DNA of 64,000 nt, from the NCBI RefSeq assembly GCF_900091505.1, contig NZ_LT607409.1, forward strand, positions 434,001 to 498,000, given 5' to 3'. The translations under genes were made by a program, and so were the position numbers. Source of the DNA: Micromonospora chokoriensis. Lineage in GTDB: Bacteria; Actinomycetota; Actinomycetes; Mycobacteriales; Micromonosporaceae. Positions 45,854 through 54,219 of this stretch are shown here, piece by piece; positions within the stretch are counted from its first letter, which is position 1, and each line of letters begins with the position of its first letter. The notes under the pieces are model-generated. The model had not been told where the DNA came from. It made no database searches and was given only the letters and a program-made list of their open reading frames with translations.

Positions 45854-47575
45854 ATGGCGGCGGACACCTCTGACATCGACGACATTCGCGAGCAAGCCCG
45901 GCGCTGGCTGGCCGACGACCCCGACCCGGCCAGCCGGGACGAGCTGACGGCGGTGCTCGACGGCCTACCGGCGACCGCACCGGAGCTCGCCGACCGGTTC
46001 GCCGGCCCGCTGACCTTCGGCACCGCGGGCCTCCGTGGCCCGCTGCGCGCCGGCCCGAACGGCATGAACCTCGCCGTGGTCACCCAGGCCGCTGCCGGCC
46101 TGGTCGGTTGGCTCGCCGCCCAGGGCGGCACCGGCCCCCTGGTGATCGGGTACGACGCTCGGCACGGCTCCAAGCAGTTCGCCGAGCGCACCGCCCAGGT
46201 GGCCACCGGTGCCGGCCGGCCCGCGCTGCTGCTCCCGCGCCCGCTGCCCACTCCGGTGCTGGCGTACGCGGTGCGCCAGCTCGGCGCGGTCGCCGGGGTG
46301 ATGGTGACGGCCAGCCACAACCCGCCCCAGGACAACGGCTACAAGGTCTACCTCGGCGCGGAGCTGGGTGGTGAGCTGGGCGCGGGCGCGCAGATCGTGC
46401 CGCCCGCCGACGCCGGCATCGAGGCGGCCATCCGTTCGGTCGGCCCGCTGACCCAGGTGCCACTGGGCCAACCCGGGCAGGTGCTCGGCGACGACCTGGT
46501 CGCCTCGTACGTCGAACGGGCCACCGCCGTGATCGACCCGGACGGGCCACGGGACCTGTCGGTGGCGTACACCCCGCTGCACGGGGTGGGCGCGGCGGTG
46601 CTCACCGCCGCCTTCGCCCGCGCTGGTTTCCCGGTGCCCGGCGTGGTCCCCGACCAGGCCGAACCGGATCCGGCGTTCCCCACCGTGTCGTTCCCCAACC
46701 CGGAGGAGCCGGGCGCGGTGGACCGGCTGATCGCGCTGGCCGACGCCACCGGCGCCGACCTGGCCATCGCCAACGACCCGGACGCCGACCGGTGCGCGGT
46801 GGTGGTCCGTGCGGGCGCGCCAGCGAGCGCGAGGAGTGAGCTTGCGAGCCCCGCAGTCGGGAGCGAAGAACAGCACGGCTGGCGGATGCTGCGCGGCGAC
46901 GAGGTGGGCGTGCTGCTCGCCGACCACCTGATGCGCCGAGGGGTGACCGGGCTGTACGCGACCACCATCGTGTCGTCGTCGCTGCTGCGGGCGATGTGCG
47001 CGGCCCGGGGTCTGCCCTATGACGAGACGCTTACCGGCTTCAAGTGGATCGTGCGGGCCGGCGGCGGGAGCGCGCCCCTGGTCTTCGGCTACGAGGAGGC
47101 GCTCGGCTACTGCGTCGCACCGGGGCACGTGCGGGACAAGGACGGCATCACGGCCGCGCTGACAGTGGCCGAGCTGGCCGCCGGCCTCAAGGCGCAGGGC
47201 CGCACCCTGACCGACCGGCTCGACGAGTTGGCCGCCGAGTTCGGCGTGCACCACACCGATCAGCTCTCCGTACGGGTGGACGACCTGCGGGTGATCACCG
47301 ATGCGATGGGCCGGATCCGCGCGGCCACCCCGACCGCCCTGCTCGGGCAGCCGGTGGACAGTGTCCGAGACCTGCTGCCCGAGTCGGACGTGGTGATCCT
47401 GCGCACCGCGTCGGCCCGGGTGGTGATCCGCCCCTCCGGGACCGAGCCGAAGCTCAAGGCGTACCTCGAGGTGGTGGAGCCGGTGGCCGACGGAGATGTC
47501 ACCGCCGCCCGGAGCCGAGCCGGCGCGGCGGTCGCGCGGCTGCGCGCCGAGGTCGGTGCCGCCCTCGGCATCTGA
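45854..47575 (+). CDS. Phospho-sugar mutase (phosphoglucomutase/phosphomannomutase family)
   Basis: A 573-residue alpha-D-phosphohexomutase. Active-site serine loop TASHNPPQDNGYKV (about 152-165), metal loop NDPDADRCAVV (about 306-316), sugar loop FGYEEALGYCV (about 411) and phosphate loop RPSGTEPKLKAY. It interconverts hexose or pentose 1- and 6(5)-phosphates; beside deoC and upp a role as phosphopentomutase in nucleoside breakdown is possible. Between the metal loop and RGDEVGVLLADHL an insertion of about 20 residues (SARSELASPAVGSEEQ, about 325-341) is encoded by the dispersed GC-rich repeat. ATG 45854 is used; AAGAGG close upstream is a weak site. Confidence 0.88.
   Translation: MAADTSDIDDIREQARRWLADDPDPASRDELTAVLDGLPATAPELADRFAGPLTFGTAGLRGPLRAGPNGMNLAVVTQAAAGLVGWLAAQGGTGPLVIGYDARHGSKQFAERTAQVATGAGRPALLLPRPLPTPVLAYAVRQLGAVAGVMVTASHNPPQDNGYKVYLGAELGGELGAGAQIVPPADAGIEAAIRSVGPLTQVPLGQPGQVLGDDLVASYVERATAVIDPDGPRDLSVAYTPLHGVGAAVLTAAFARAGFPVPGVVPDQAEPDPAFPTVSFPNPEEPGAVDRLIALADATGADLAIANDPDADRCAVVVRAGAPASARSELASPAVGSEEQHGWRMLRGDEVGVLLADHLMRRGVTGLYATTIVSSSLLRAMCAARGLPYDETLTGFKWIVRAGGGSAPLVFGYEEALGYCVAPGHVRDKDGITAALTVAELAAGLKAQGRTLTDRLDELAAEFGVHHTDQLSVRVDDLRVITDAMGRIRAATPTALLGQPVDSVRDLLPESDVVILRTASARVVIRPSGTEPKLKAYLEVVEPVADGDVTAARSRAGAAVARLRAEVGAALGI
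46825..46867 (+). repeat. Dispersed GC-rich repeat, copy inside coding sequence
   Basis: GAGCGCGAGGAGTG, 7-nt centre, GAGCCCCGCAGTCG, one base, GAGCGAA: same blocks as the intergenic copy at 34232-34277. It keeps the phosphohexomutase reading frame open and adds residues directly after the metal loop. Confidence 0.82.
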
Positions 47576-47588
47576 CGTCGCGGGACGG

Positions 47589-48266
47589 TCAGGCGCGCTT
47601 GCCCAGCGCCGCGTCGACAGCTCCGGCCAGGGCGGCGACGACCAGGCCGACCGACGGGCGGACCACCGAGTCGTCGCTGCTCACCTGACCGGAGAAGCCC
47701 GCGCCGGTGGCGATCTCCTCCAGCCGGCGGCGAGCGGTGGCGACCTCCTCGCCACTGACGCCCAGCGCGGTCTCCATGCGGAGCACCACGACCAGGGTGG
47801 CCAGCGCGGCGGTCCGCTCGTCCGGGGCCGCCGCGCCGGTCAGGGCCTCGGCCAGCCGCTGGCGGGTCTCCGCCTCGACGGAGGCGTCCACCACCGGATA
47901 GCGGTGTACGTGGATGAAGCCCAACTCGGTCTCGTCGACGTCGCGGATGACACCCTGGGCGCACAGATCACCGAGGATCTTGTCGCGCAGGCCGTGGCGC
48001 AGGCGCTGCACCCACGAGGCCGGGGTGTGCGGGGTGTCGGCCGCGATCCGGCCCAGCACCTCATCGGCTACCGGCTCGCCGGTGGGCGTCGGGTCGACCA
48101 CTGTCAACGACCCGTCGGCGTACGCGATCCGGCCCGCGATGGCCAGCTCGACCAGCACCGCGGCGGCCATGCCGAGGTCCAGGCTGATCCGCGGCATGGT
48201 CGCCTTGCCGGTCGAGTCGTCGTAGGCGAGGAGCAGCAACTCCTCGGCGAGCGCAACACCAGTCAT
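47589..48266 (-). CDS. GPP34 (GOLPH3/Vps74-like) family protein
   Basis: A 225-residue protein of the GPP34 family: LAEELLLLAYDDSTGKATMPRISLDLGMAAAVLVELAIAGRI at the start and WVQRLRHGLRDKILGDLCAQGVIR in the middle. Eukaryotic relatives bind phosphatidylinositol 4-phosphate at the Golgi; many actinobacteria carry several copies of unknown role, sometimes near regulatory or membrane-linked genes. No membrane segment or signal peptide. Convergent with the phosphohexomutase gene, with only 13 bp between stops. Confidence 0.87.
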   Translation of the reverse strand: MTGVALAEELLLLAYDDSTGKATMPRISLDLGMAAAVLVELAIAGRIAYADGSLTVVDPTPTGEPVADEVLGRIAADTPHTPASWVQRLRHGLRDKILGDLCAQGVIRDVDETELGFIHVHRYPVVDASVEAETRQRLAEALTGAAAPDERTAALATLVVVLRMETALGVSGEEVATARRRLEEIATGAGFSGQVSSDDSVVRPSVGLVVAALAGAVDAALGKRA

Positions 48267-48340
48267 GGCCGCAGACGGTAGCGGGTCCGCGCACCACCGC
48301 GCACGGACCCGCCGGACCCGGCACCGACCGGGTGGAGCCC

Positions 48341-48973
48341 TCAGAACCGGGGCATGCCGCCGAACTGACGGTCACCGGCGTCGCCGAGCCCGGGGACGAT
48401 GAACATGCTGTCGTTGAGCCCCTCGTCGATCGAGGCCGTGACCAGGCGCAACGGCAGACCGGAGCGTTCCAGCCGCTCGATGCCGACCGGGGCGGCGAGC
48501 ACGCACAGCACAGTGATGTCGGTGCAGCCTCGGTCGGCCAGCAGCCGGCAGCAGTGCTCCAGCGAACCACCGGTCGCCAGCATCGGGTCGAGCACCAGCA
48601 CCGGCAGCCCGGCCAGGTCCCGGGGCAACGACTCCATGTACGCGCGCGGTTCGTAGGTCTCCTCGTCGCGGGCCAGGCCGACGAAGCCCATCGACGACTC
48701 GGGCAGCAGGCCGAGAGCGGCGTCCGCCATGCCGAGACCGGCCCGCAGCACCGGGACCAGCAGCGGCGGATTGGCCAGCCGGGTGCCCTCGGTGCCGGTG
48801 ACCGGCGTCTGCACCGGGTACCGCTCGACGGGGAAGGAGCGCGCCGCCTCGTACACCAGCATGGTGGTCAGTTCGTGCAGCGCGGCCCGGAACGTCGAGG
48901 AATCGGTGCGCGCGTCCCGCATGGCAGTCAACCTGGACTGGGCCAGCGGGTGGTCAATGACGTGTACATCCAC
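48341..48973 (-). CDS. upp: Uracil phosphoribosyltransferase
   Basis: A 210-residue [24 protein letters not shown] start, [18 protein letters not shown] loop [12 protein letters not shown] and the C-terminal uracil-binding [10 protein letters not shown] are all canonical. It makes UMP from uracil and PRPP in pyrimidine salvage. The GTG at 48973 follows a TAGGTT box by 8 nt. It is divergent from deoC, so the spacer (48974-49096) carries promoters for two nucleoside-salvage genes. Confidence 0.95.
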   Translation of the reverse strand: MDVHVIDHPLAQSRLTAMRDARTDSSTFRAALHELTTMLVYEAARSFPVERYPVQTPVTGTEGTRLANPPLLVPVLRAGLGMADAALGLLPESSMGFVGLARDEETYEPRAYMESLPRDLAGLPVLVLDPMLATGGSLEHCCRLLADRGCTDITVLCVLAAPVGIERLERSGLPLRLVTASIDEGLNDSMFIVPGLGDAGDRQFGGMPRF

Positions 48974-49083
48974 GATCGCTCAACCTACCGCTCCGTAGCG
49001 CGCGGTGGTGCGGGTGCGGGCGGACCGGCGATGTCGCTCACGCCGGCACCACCGTGACCAAGATCACTCAGCGGTTCCGTGCG

Positions 49084-49089
49084 TAAACT
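49084..49089 (+). promoter_or_regulatory. -10 box (TAAACT) for deoC
   Basis: TAAACT lies 7 nt before the ATG at 49097 and supports that start over the in-frame GTG at 49079, which would precede the -10 box. Confidence 0.55.
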
Positions 49090-49096
49090 TCTCGAC

Positions 49097-50056
49097 ATGA
49101 CGGCGACAACGACGTCGGCCCGGTCGGAGCTCTCCGAGCTGGGACGATCCGAGACCGCTCTGCGGACCTTCCTCCACGGCCTACCCGGCGTGGACCAGGT
49201 CGGCGCGGAGCAGCGGGCGGCACAGCTCGGCACCCGATCCATCAAGACCACCGCCAAGGCCCAGGCGATCGACCTGGCGATCCGGATGGTCGACCTGACC
49301 ACCCTGGAGGGGGCGGACACCCCGGGCAAGGTGCGCGCGCTGGCCGCGAAGGCGCTGCGCCCGGACCCGGCCGATCCGTCCTGCCCGCACGTCGGGGCGG
49401 TCTGCGTCTACCCGGCGATGGTCCCGTACGTGGCCGAGGTGCTGGCCGGCAGTGGTGTGCACCTGGCCAGCGTCGCCACCGCCTTCCCGTCGGGCCAGGC
49501 CCCGCTGGAGATCAAGCTCGCCGACACCCGGGCCGCCGTCGCGGCCGGCGCCGACGAGATCGACATGGTGATCAACCGGGGCGCCTTCCTGGCCGGGCGG
49601 TACAAGGAGGTCTACGACGAGATCGTGGCCACCAAGGAAGCCTGCGGGGACGCCCACCTCAAGGTCATCCTGGAGACCGGCGAGCTGGCCACGTACGACA
49701 ACGTGCGCCGGGCCTCGTGGCTGGCCATGCTGGCCGGCGGCGACTTCATCAAGACCTCCACCGGCAAGGTCCCGGTCGCGGCGACCCTGCCGGTGACCCT
49801 GGTGATGCTGGAGGCGGTCCGCGACTTCCGCGCCGCCACCGGGCGGCAGGTGGGCGTGAAGCCCGCCGGTGGCATCAAGACCACCAAGGACGCCATCAAG
49901 TACCTGGTGATGGTCAACGAGACCGTCGGCTCCGACTGGCTCGACCCGGACTGGTTCCGCTTCGGCGCGTCCAGCCTGCTCAACGACCTGCTGATGCAGC
50001 GCACCAAGCTGACGACCGGCACCTACTCCGGTCCCGACTACTTCACCCTGGACTGA
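49097..50056 (+). CDS. deoC: Deoxyribose-phosphate aldolase
   Basis: A 319-residue class I aldolase. The Schiff-base lysine is Lys219 in GGDFIKTSTGK; VGVKPAGGIKT supplies the second active-site lysine, and VGAVCVYPAMV and EIDMVINRGAFLAG are typical of DERA. It cleaves 2-deoxyribose 5-phosphate to glyceraldehyde 3-phosphate and acetaldehyde. The two aldehyde dehydrogenase genes immediately downstream (6 bp gap) would dispose of the acetaldehyde, making a compact deoxynucleoside-breakdown operon. It is longer than E. coli DeoC (about 260) by an N-terminal extension common to actinobacterial forms. Confidence 0.94.
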   Translation: MTATTTSARSELSELGRSETALRTFLHGLPGVDQVGAEQRAAQLGTRSIKTTAKAQAIDLAIRMVDLTTLEGADTPGKVRALAAKALRPDPADPSCPHVGAVCVYPAMVPYVAEVLAGSGVHLASVATAFPSGQAPLEIKLADTRAAVAAGADEIDMVINRGAFLAGRYKEVYDEIVATKEACGDAHLKVILETGELATYDNVRRASWLAMLAGGDFIKTSTGKVPVAATLPVTLVMLEAVRDFRAATGRQVGVKPAGGIKTTKDAIKYLVMVNETVGSDWLDPDWFRFGASSLLNDLLMQRTKLTTGTYSGPDYFTLD

Positions 50057-50062
50057 TAGCCG

Positions 50063-51493
50063 ATGTTCGAATACGCCCCCGCCCCCGAGTCCCGCTCGGT
50101 GGTGGACCTCAAACCCTCGTACGGGCTGTTCATCGACGGCGCCTTCGTCGACCCGAGCGACGGCGGCAGCTTCAAGTCGATCAACCCCGCCTCGGAGGAG
50201 GTGCTGGCCGAGGTCGCCGAGGCCGGCGCACCGGACGTGGAGCGTGCGGTGCGTGCCGCCCGCAAGGCGTACGACAAGGTGTGGGGTCCGATGCCGGGCC
50301 GGGACCGGGCGAAGTACCTGTACCGGATCGCCCGCCTCATCCAGGAGCGCTCCCGCGAGCTGGCCGTCCTGGAGTCCCTGGACAACGGCAAGCCGATCCG
50401 GGAGTCCCGGGACGTCGACCTGCCGCTGGTCGCCGCTCACTTCTTCTACTACGCCGGGTGGGCCGACAAGCTCGGCCACGCCGGTTTCGGCCCGAACCCG
50501 CAGCCCATCGGCGTTGCGGCGCAGGTCATCCCGTGGAACTTCCCGCTGCTCATGCTGGCCTGGAAGATCGCCCCGGCGCTCGCCGCGGGTAACACCGTGG
50601 TGCTCAAGCCCGCCGAGACGACCCCGCTGACCGCGCTGCTCTTCGCCGAGATCTGCCAGCAGGCCGACCTGCCGGCCGGCGTGGTCAACATCCTCACCGG
50701 CGCCGGCGACACCGGCCGCGCCCTGGTCGAGCACCCCGGTGTCGACAAGGTGGCCTTCACCGGCTCCACCGACGTCGGTCGGGCCATCGCCCGATCCGTC
50801 GCCGGCAGCCGCAAGAAGCTCACCTTGGAGCTGGGCGGCAAGGCCGCCAACATCGTCTTCGACGACGCACCCGTCGACCAGGCCGTCGAGGGCATCGTCA
50901 ACGGCATCTTCTTCAACCAGGGGCACGTCTGCTGCGCGGGCTCCCGCCTCCTGGTCCAGGAGAACGTGGCCGACCGGGTGCTGGAGTCGCTGAAGCGGCG
51001 GATGGCCCACCTGCGCGTCGGCGACCCGCTGGACAAGAACACCGACGTCGGCGCGATCAACTCCGCCGCCCAGTTGGCGCGGATCCGCGAGCTGTCCGAC
51101 GCCGGCTCCGCCGAGGGCGCCGAGCGCTGGTCGCCGCCGTGCGAGCTGCCCGACCGCGGCTTCTGGTTCGCGCCCACCATCTTCACCGGCGTCACCCAGG
51201 CCCACCGCATCGCGCGCGAGGAGATCTTCGGGCCGGTGTTGTCGGTCCTCACGTTCCGCACCCCGGCCGAGGCCGTGGAGAAGGCCAACAACACGCCGTA
51301 CGGGCTGTCGGCGGGAATCTGGACCGACAAGGGCTCCCGGATCCTGTGGATGGCCGACCGGCTGCGCGCCGGCGTCGTCTGGGCCAACACGTTCAACAAG
51401 TTCGACCCCACCTCGCCGTTCGGTGGCTACAAGGAGTCGGGTTACGGTCGCGAGGGCGGCCGGCACGGGCTGGAGGGCTACCTCAATGTCTGA
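50063..51493 (+). CDS. Aldehyde dehydrogenase (full-length)
   Basis: A 476-residue NAD(P)-dependent aldehyde dehydrogenase. Cofactor segment VIPWNFPLLMLAWKIAPALAAGNTVVLKPAE, FTGSTDVGRAI, LELGGKAANIVF with the general-base Glu, and FNQGHVCCAGSRL with catalytic Cys290 (GQ replaced by GH). The C-terminal EEIFGPVLSV and SPFGGYKESGYGREGG are complete. Placed 6 bp after deoC, it probably oxidises acetaldehyde to acetate. Its stop overlaps the start of a second, truncated family member by 8 nt, which suggests that the two products work together. Confidence 0.92.
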   Translation: MFEYAPAPESRSVVDLKPSYGLFIDGAFVDPSDGGSFKSINPASEEVLAEVAEAGAPDVERAVRAARKAYDKVWGPMPGRDRAKYLYRIARLIQERSRELAVLESLDNGKPIRESRDVDLPLVAAHFFYYAGWADKLGHAGFGPNPQPIGVAAQVIPWNFPLLMLAWKIAPALAAGNTVVLKPAETTPLTALLFAEICQQADLPAGVVNILTGAGDTGRALVEHPGVDKVAFTGSTDVGRAIARSVAGSRKKLTLELGGKAANIVFDDAPVDQAVEGIVNGIFFNQGHVCCAGSRLLVQENVADRVLESLKRRMAHLRVGDPLDKNTDVGAINSAAQLARIRELSDAGSAEGAERWSPPCELPDRGFWFAPTIFTGVTQAHRIAREEIFGPVLSVLTFRTPAEAVEKANNTPYGLSAGIWTDKGSRILWMADRLRAGVVWANTFNKFDPTSPFGGYKESGYGREGGRHGLEGYLNV

Positions 51494-52310
51494 GCGGGTC
51501 GCGGTACGCAAGACGTACAAGCTCTTCATCGGCGGGAAGTTCCCGCGCAGCGAGTCGGGACGGTCGTATCTCGTGCAGTCCTCGAATGTGTCACTGGCCT
51601 CCCGCAAGGACGCCCGGGACGCGGTGGTCGCCGCCCGCGCCGCCGTGAAGGGCTGGGCCGGCGCGACCGCGTACAACCGGGGTCAGATCCTCTACCGCGT
51701 CGCCGAGATGCTGGAGGGCCGCCGCGAGCAGTTCGTCGCCCTGGGCATCCCCGGCGACGAGGTGGACGCCGCGGTCGACCGCTGGGTCTGGTACGCCGGT
51801 TGGGCCGACAAGCTCGCCCAGGTGTACGGCGGCGCGAACCCGGTCGCCGGCCCGTACTTCAACATCTCCGCGCCCGAGCCGACCGGCGTGGTCGCGGTGG
51901 TCGCCCCGGAGCGTCCGGCGCTGCTCGGCCTGGTCAGCGTGATCGCCCCGGCGATCGTCACCGGCAACACGGTGGTGGTCGCCGCCTCGCCGACCGAGCC
52001 GTTGGCGGCGGTGACGCTGGCCGAGGTGCTGGCGACGTCCGACCTGCCCGGCGGGGTGGTCAACATCCTGACCGGTGCGATCACCGAGACCGCGCCCACG
52101 TTGGCGTCGCACCTGGACGTCAACGCGCTCGACCTGACCGGGGTGACCGACGCGTCGCTCGCCACCGACCTGGAGGTCAAGGCGGCGGAGAACCTCAAGC
52201 GGGTGCTCCGACCCGCCCCGGCCGACCACGACTGGTCCGCCGACCCGGGCCTGGCGCCGATGACCGCGCTCCTGGAGACGAAGACGGTGTGGCACCCCAA
52301 GGGGGTGTGA
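51486..52310 (+). CDS. Truncated aldehyde dehydrogenase-like protein without catalytic Cys
   Basis: A 274-residue protein covering only the first part of the family: KTYKLFIGGKFPRSESG, WYAGWADKLAQVYGG, PTGVVAVVAPERPALLGLVSVIAPAIVTGNTVVVAASP and LPGGVVNILTGAITETAPTLASH. It stops before the region that holds the catalytic Cys, and no Glu-containing LELGGK is present (the end reads TALLETKTVWHPKGV). It is not a sequencing break: the gene ends cleanly and relatives with this length follow deoC and ALDH genes in other actinobacteria, to my recollection. A pairing with the upstream enzyme like the active plus pseudo-domain arrangement of ALDH16 is a reasonable idea. Confidence 0.8.
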   Translation: MSERVAVRKTYKLFIGGKFPRSESGRSYLVQSSNVSLASRKDARDAVVAARAAVKGWAGATAYNRGQILYRVAEMLEGRREQFVALGIPGDEVDAAVDRWVWYAGWADKLAQVYGGANPVAGPYFNISAPEPTGVVAVVAPERPALLGLVSVIAPAIVTGNTVVVAASPTEPLAAVTLAEVLATSDLPGGVVNILTGAITETAPTLASHLDVNALDLTGVTDASLATDLEVKAAENLKRVLRPAPADHDWSADPGLAPMTALLETKTVWHPKGV

Positions 52311-52331
52311 TCGTCGGTCCTCGGCCTCTTT

Positions 52332-52405
52332 GGTTTTCCGGGGGATCCCGCCCACTCCGGGCGGTCAGGCTTGATCCCTGCGTGGGCGGGATCCCCCGGA
52401 GAACC
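52332..52405. repeat. Long inverted repeat (type E)
   Basis: Arms 52332-52355 and 52382-52405 pair over 24 bp with one G-T mismatch (core CCGGGGGATCCCGCCCAC), loop 26 nt, just after the truncated ALDH gene. Suitable as a terminator. Confidence 0.82.
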
Positions 52406-52437
52406 TGACGTGGGCCGGGACCGTCGGGGTGGGTCAA

Positions 52438-52510
52438 GATCTGCGCAACTTTGGGGATGTTGCTGCCTCGGGAGCGCTGAGGCAGCAACATCCCCGAACT
52501 TGTGCGGATT
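52438..52510. repeat. Long inverted repeat (type F)
   Basis: A perfect 17-bp stem (52453-52469 with 52479-52495, GGGGATGTTGCTGCCTC) with 9-nt loop, extended by an imperfect outer stem from GATCTGCGCAACTT. It directly follows repeat E. Confidence 0.82.
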
Positions 52511-52548
52511 TTGCGGGTGCTCCGACCCGGGGGTCGGCTCACGGTCTA

Positions 52549-52564
52549 CTACCGGGGGTAGGAT
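52549..52564 (+). promoter_or_regulatory. Promoter and possible operator of the BlaI-family gene
   Basis: CTAC-CGGGG-GTAG (52549-52561), preceded by TACTAC text, overlaps the -10 box TAGGAT (52559-52564), which is 6 nt before the GTG at 52571. BlaI-family repressors bind TAC/GTA-rich dyads, so autorepression here is plausible. Confidence 0.5.
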
Positions 52565-52570
52565 TGGGTC

Positions 52571-53032
52571 GTGACTCGGCTGGGCGATCTTGAGCGTGCG
52601 GTGATGGACGTGTTGTGGGACGTGGTCCCCGGCACGTCGGATGGTGTGACCGTGCGCGAGGTGGCCGACGCGCTCGACGGCCGCGAGTTGGCGTACACGA
52701 CGGTGATGACAGTGCTGGACCGACTCGCCGGCAAGGGCATGGTGCAGCGGGAGCGCGAGGGCCGGGCCTGGCGATACCGGCCGGCGGCCAGCCGTGAGGC
52801 GCACATCGCCCAACTCATGCTCGACGCCCTCGACCTGGGCGGCAGCCGGGACGCCGCGCTGGTGCGGTTCGCCCGCTCGGTGACCGGCACCGAGGCCGAG
52901 GTCCTGCGGGCGGCGCTGGGCAGCGAAGCCGGCCTGACCGGGCCGGGTTCCGCCGACGACGGCACCGGGCTGACCGACCGCGTGGACGGGCCGACGGGCC
53001 GACGGCCCGCCGGCGAGGCAGCGGAGCGGTAG
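52571..53032 (+). CDS. BlaI/MecI/CopY-family transcriptional repressor
   Basis: A 153-residue winged-helix repressor: LGDLERAVMDVLWDVV, DGVTVREVADALDGRELAYTTVMTVLDRLAGKGMVQREREGRAWRYRPA are diagnostic of the BlaI family. The usual C-terminal dimerisation helices are followed by an extra Gly/Asp/Pro-rich tail of about 30 residues. It is paired with an M56-type membrane protease gene 10 bp downstream, as in mycobacterial BlaI-BlaR. No beta-lactamase gene is near; the next operon is cydABDC. Leaderless GTG start. Confidence 0.92.
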   Translation: MTRLGDLERAVMDVLWDVVPGTSDGVTVREVADALDGRELAYTTVMTVLDRLAGKGMVQREREGRAWRYRPAASREAHIAQLMLDALDLGGSRDAALVRFARSVTGTEAEVLRAALGSEAGLTGPGSADDGTGLTDRVDGPTGRRPAGEAAER

Positions 53033-53042
53033 GGCGCACGCC

Positions 53043-53948
53043 GTGGCCTACGCCGTGCACTTCGCCGCCACCATACTGGCCTGCTATCTCACGGCCCAGG
53101 TGCTGGCCCGCTCCACCTGGACGTGGCGCAGCCCCCGGGTGGCGATCGTCTGCTGGCAGGCCGTCGGTTTGGCGCTGGGGCTCTCGGCGATGGGCCTGCC
53201 GATGGCGCTCGGGCTGAGCGGTTACGGGCGGCCGACCGGGAGCGCACTGCTCGCCCTGGCCTCCGATCTGGCGCACGGCACCCTGCCCATCGAGGAGACC
53301 GCCTTCCACCTGGCCGGTGTCGGGGTGGGCTTCGGCATCGGCGCGGTGCTGCTCGCCACGACAGTACGCAGCATCCACGGCACCGTACGCGCCCAGCGCC
53401 GCCACCGAGACCTGCTCACCCTTGTAGCCCGGGACGACCCGGCCGCACCCGGCGCGCTCGTGCTGGACCATCCGAGCGCCGCCGCGTACTGCCTGCCCGG
53501 CGTGAAGCCGCAGGTGGTGGTGAGCGCCGGCACGCTGAGCCTGCTGGACCGGGCCGAGTTGGCAGCGGTGCTCAGCCACGAGCGGGCGCACGCCCACGAG
53601 CGGCACGATCTGGTGCTGCTGCCGTTCACCGCGCTGTGCCGGGCGTTGCCCTGGTTCGGCTGGGTCCGCGACGCCCACGAGCGGGTCGCCCTGCTGGTCG
53701 AGATGCGCGCCGACGACAAGGCCCGTGAGCTGCACGCGGATGCGCCGCTGGCGGGAGCGCTACGCCGGTTCGCCGCGGCCGGTCACCGGATCACCCCGGC
53801 CGGCGCGCTCGGGGTGGGCGACCGGGATCTCGACGTACGGGTGCAGCGGCTGCTGGTCAGCGACCGGCCGCCCCGGTTGCTCGGCGCCATCGCCCTCGCG
53901 GTCGCCAGCACGCTGGTCGCCCTGCCGATCACCCTCTTCCTGTCCTGA
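53043..53948 (+). CDS. M56-family (BlaR1/MecR1-like) membrane metalloprotease
   Basis: A 301-residue membrane protein with about four hydrophobic segments and zinc motif HERAH at 179-183 (LSHERAHAHERHD). Unlike staphylococcal BlaR1 it lacks a C-terminal penicillin-binding sensor domain, ending after a last membrane segment. With the preceding BlaI gene it forms the usual protease-repressor pair: on a signal the protease is thought to inactivate the repressor. The signal is not known in actinobacteria. Confidence 0.88.
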   Translation: MAYAVHFAATILACYLTAQVLARSTWTWRSPRVAIVCWQAVGLALGLSAMGLPMALGLSGYGRPTGSALLALASDLAHGTLPIEETAFHLAGVGVGFGIGAVLLATTVRSIHGTVRAQRRHRDLLTLVARDDPAAPGALVLDHPSAAAYCLPGVKPQVVVSAGTLSLLDRAELAAVLSHERAHAHERHDLVLLPFTALCRALPWFGWVRDAHERVALLVEMRADDKARELHADAPLAGALRRFAAAGHRITPAGALGVGDRDLDVRVQRLLVSDRPPRLLGAIALAVASTLVALPITLFLS

Positions 53949-54059
53949 GCTGACCCCGGCGGCGCTCACGCGCCTCGCCCGGGCCCTGCCGCGCCGCGCC
54001 CCCGCGCCTGCGCCGCGCCCTGCCGCCGCGTCCTGCGCCGCGCCCTGCTGCCCGATACC

Positions 54060-54094
54060 AAGATCGCGCTCGATCCAGGATCGAGCGCGATCTT
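54060..54094. repeat. Perfect 35-bp palindrome (type G)
   Basis: Arms of 17 bp (AAGATCGCGCTCGATCC and its complement) around a single central A, between the M56 gene and the cydA promoter. It can form a tight hairpin and probably ends the BlaI/M56 transcript. Confidence 0.85.
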
Positions 54095-54110
54095 CCCGGC
54101 CACACAACTA

Positions 54111-54148
54111 CTACGTCACGTCGTAGACTTCTCTACGACATGCCGTAG
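54111..54148. promoter_or_regulatory. Two CTACG-N6-CGTAG sites upstream of cydA
   Basis: CTACG-TCACGT-CGTAG (54111-54126) and CTACG-ACATGC-CGTAG (54133-54148) have centres 22 bp apart, two helical turns. Further CTAC/GTAG dyads follow at 54160-54172 and 54169-54178, before a possible -10 TAGGGT (54176-54181). A repressor binding cooperatively here would control cydABDC. Confidence 0.65.
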
Positions 54149-54219
54149 TAGACAGACATGTAGTTAAGCTACGTGTAGGGTTGCTACGACAAGGGAGCCA
54201 ACACTACGGAGAGCCGGCC

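Noticed and set aside
49181..51676. 831-codon open frame on the minus strand
   Set aside because: It is the antisense shadow of deoC and ALDH genes, caused by high-GC codon usage; composition is His/Asp/Gly-rich and matches no family.
52571..53948. Beta-lactamase regulatory locus
   Set aside because: No beta-lactamase gene follows and the M56 protein lacks a penicillin-binding sensor domain.
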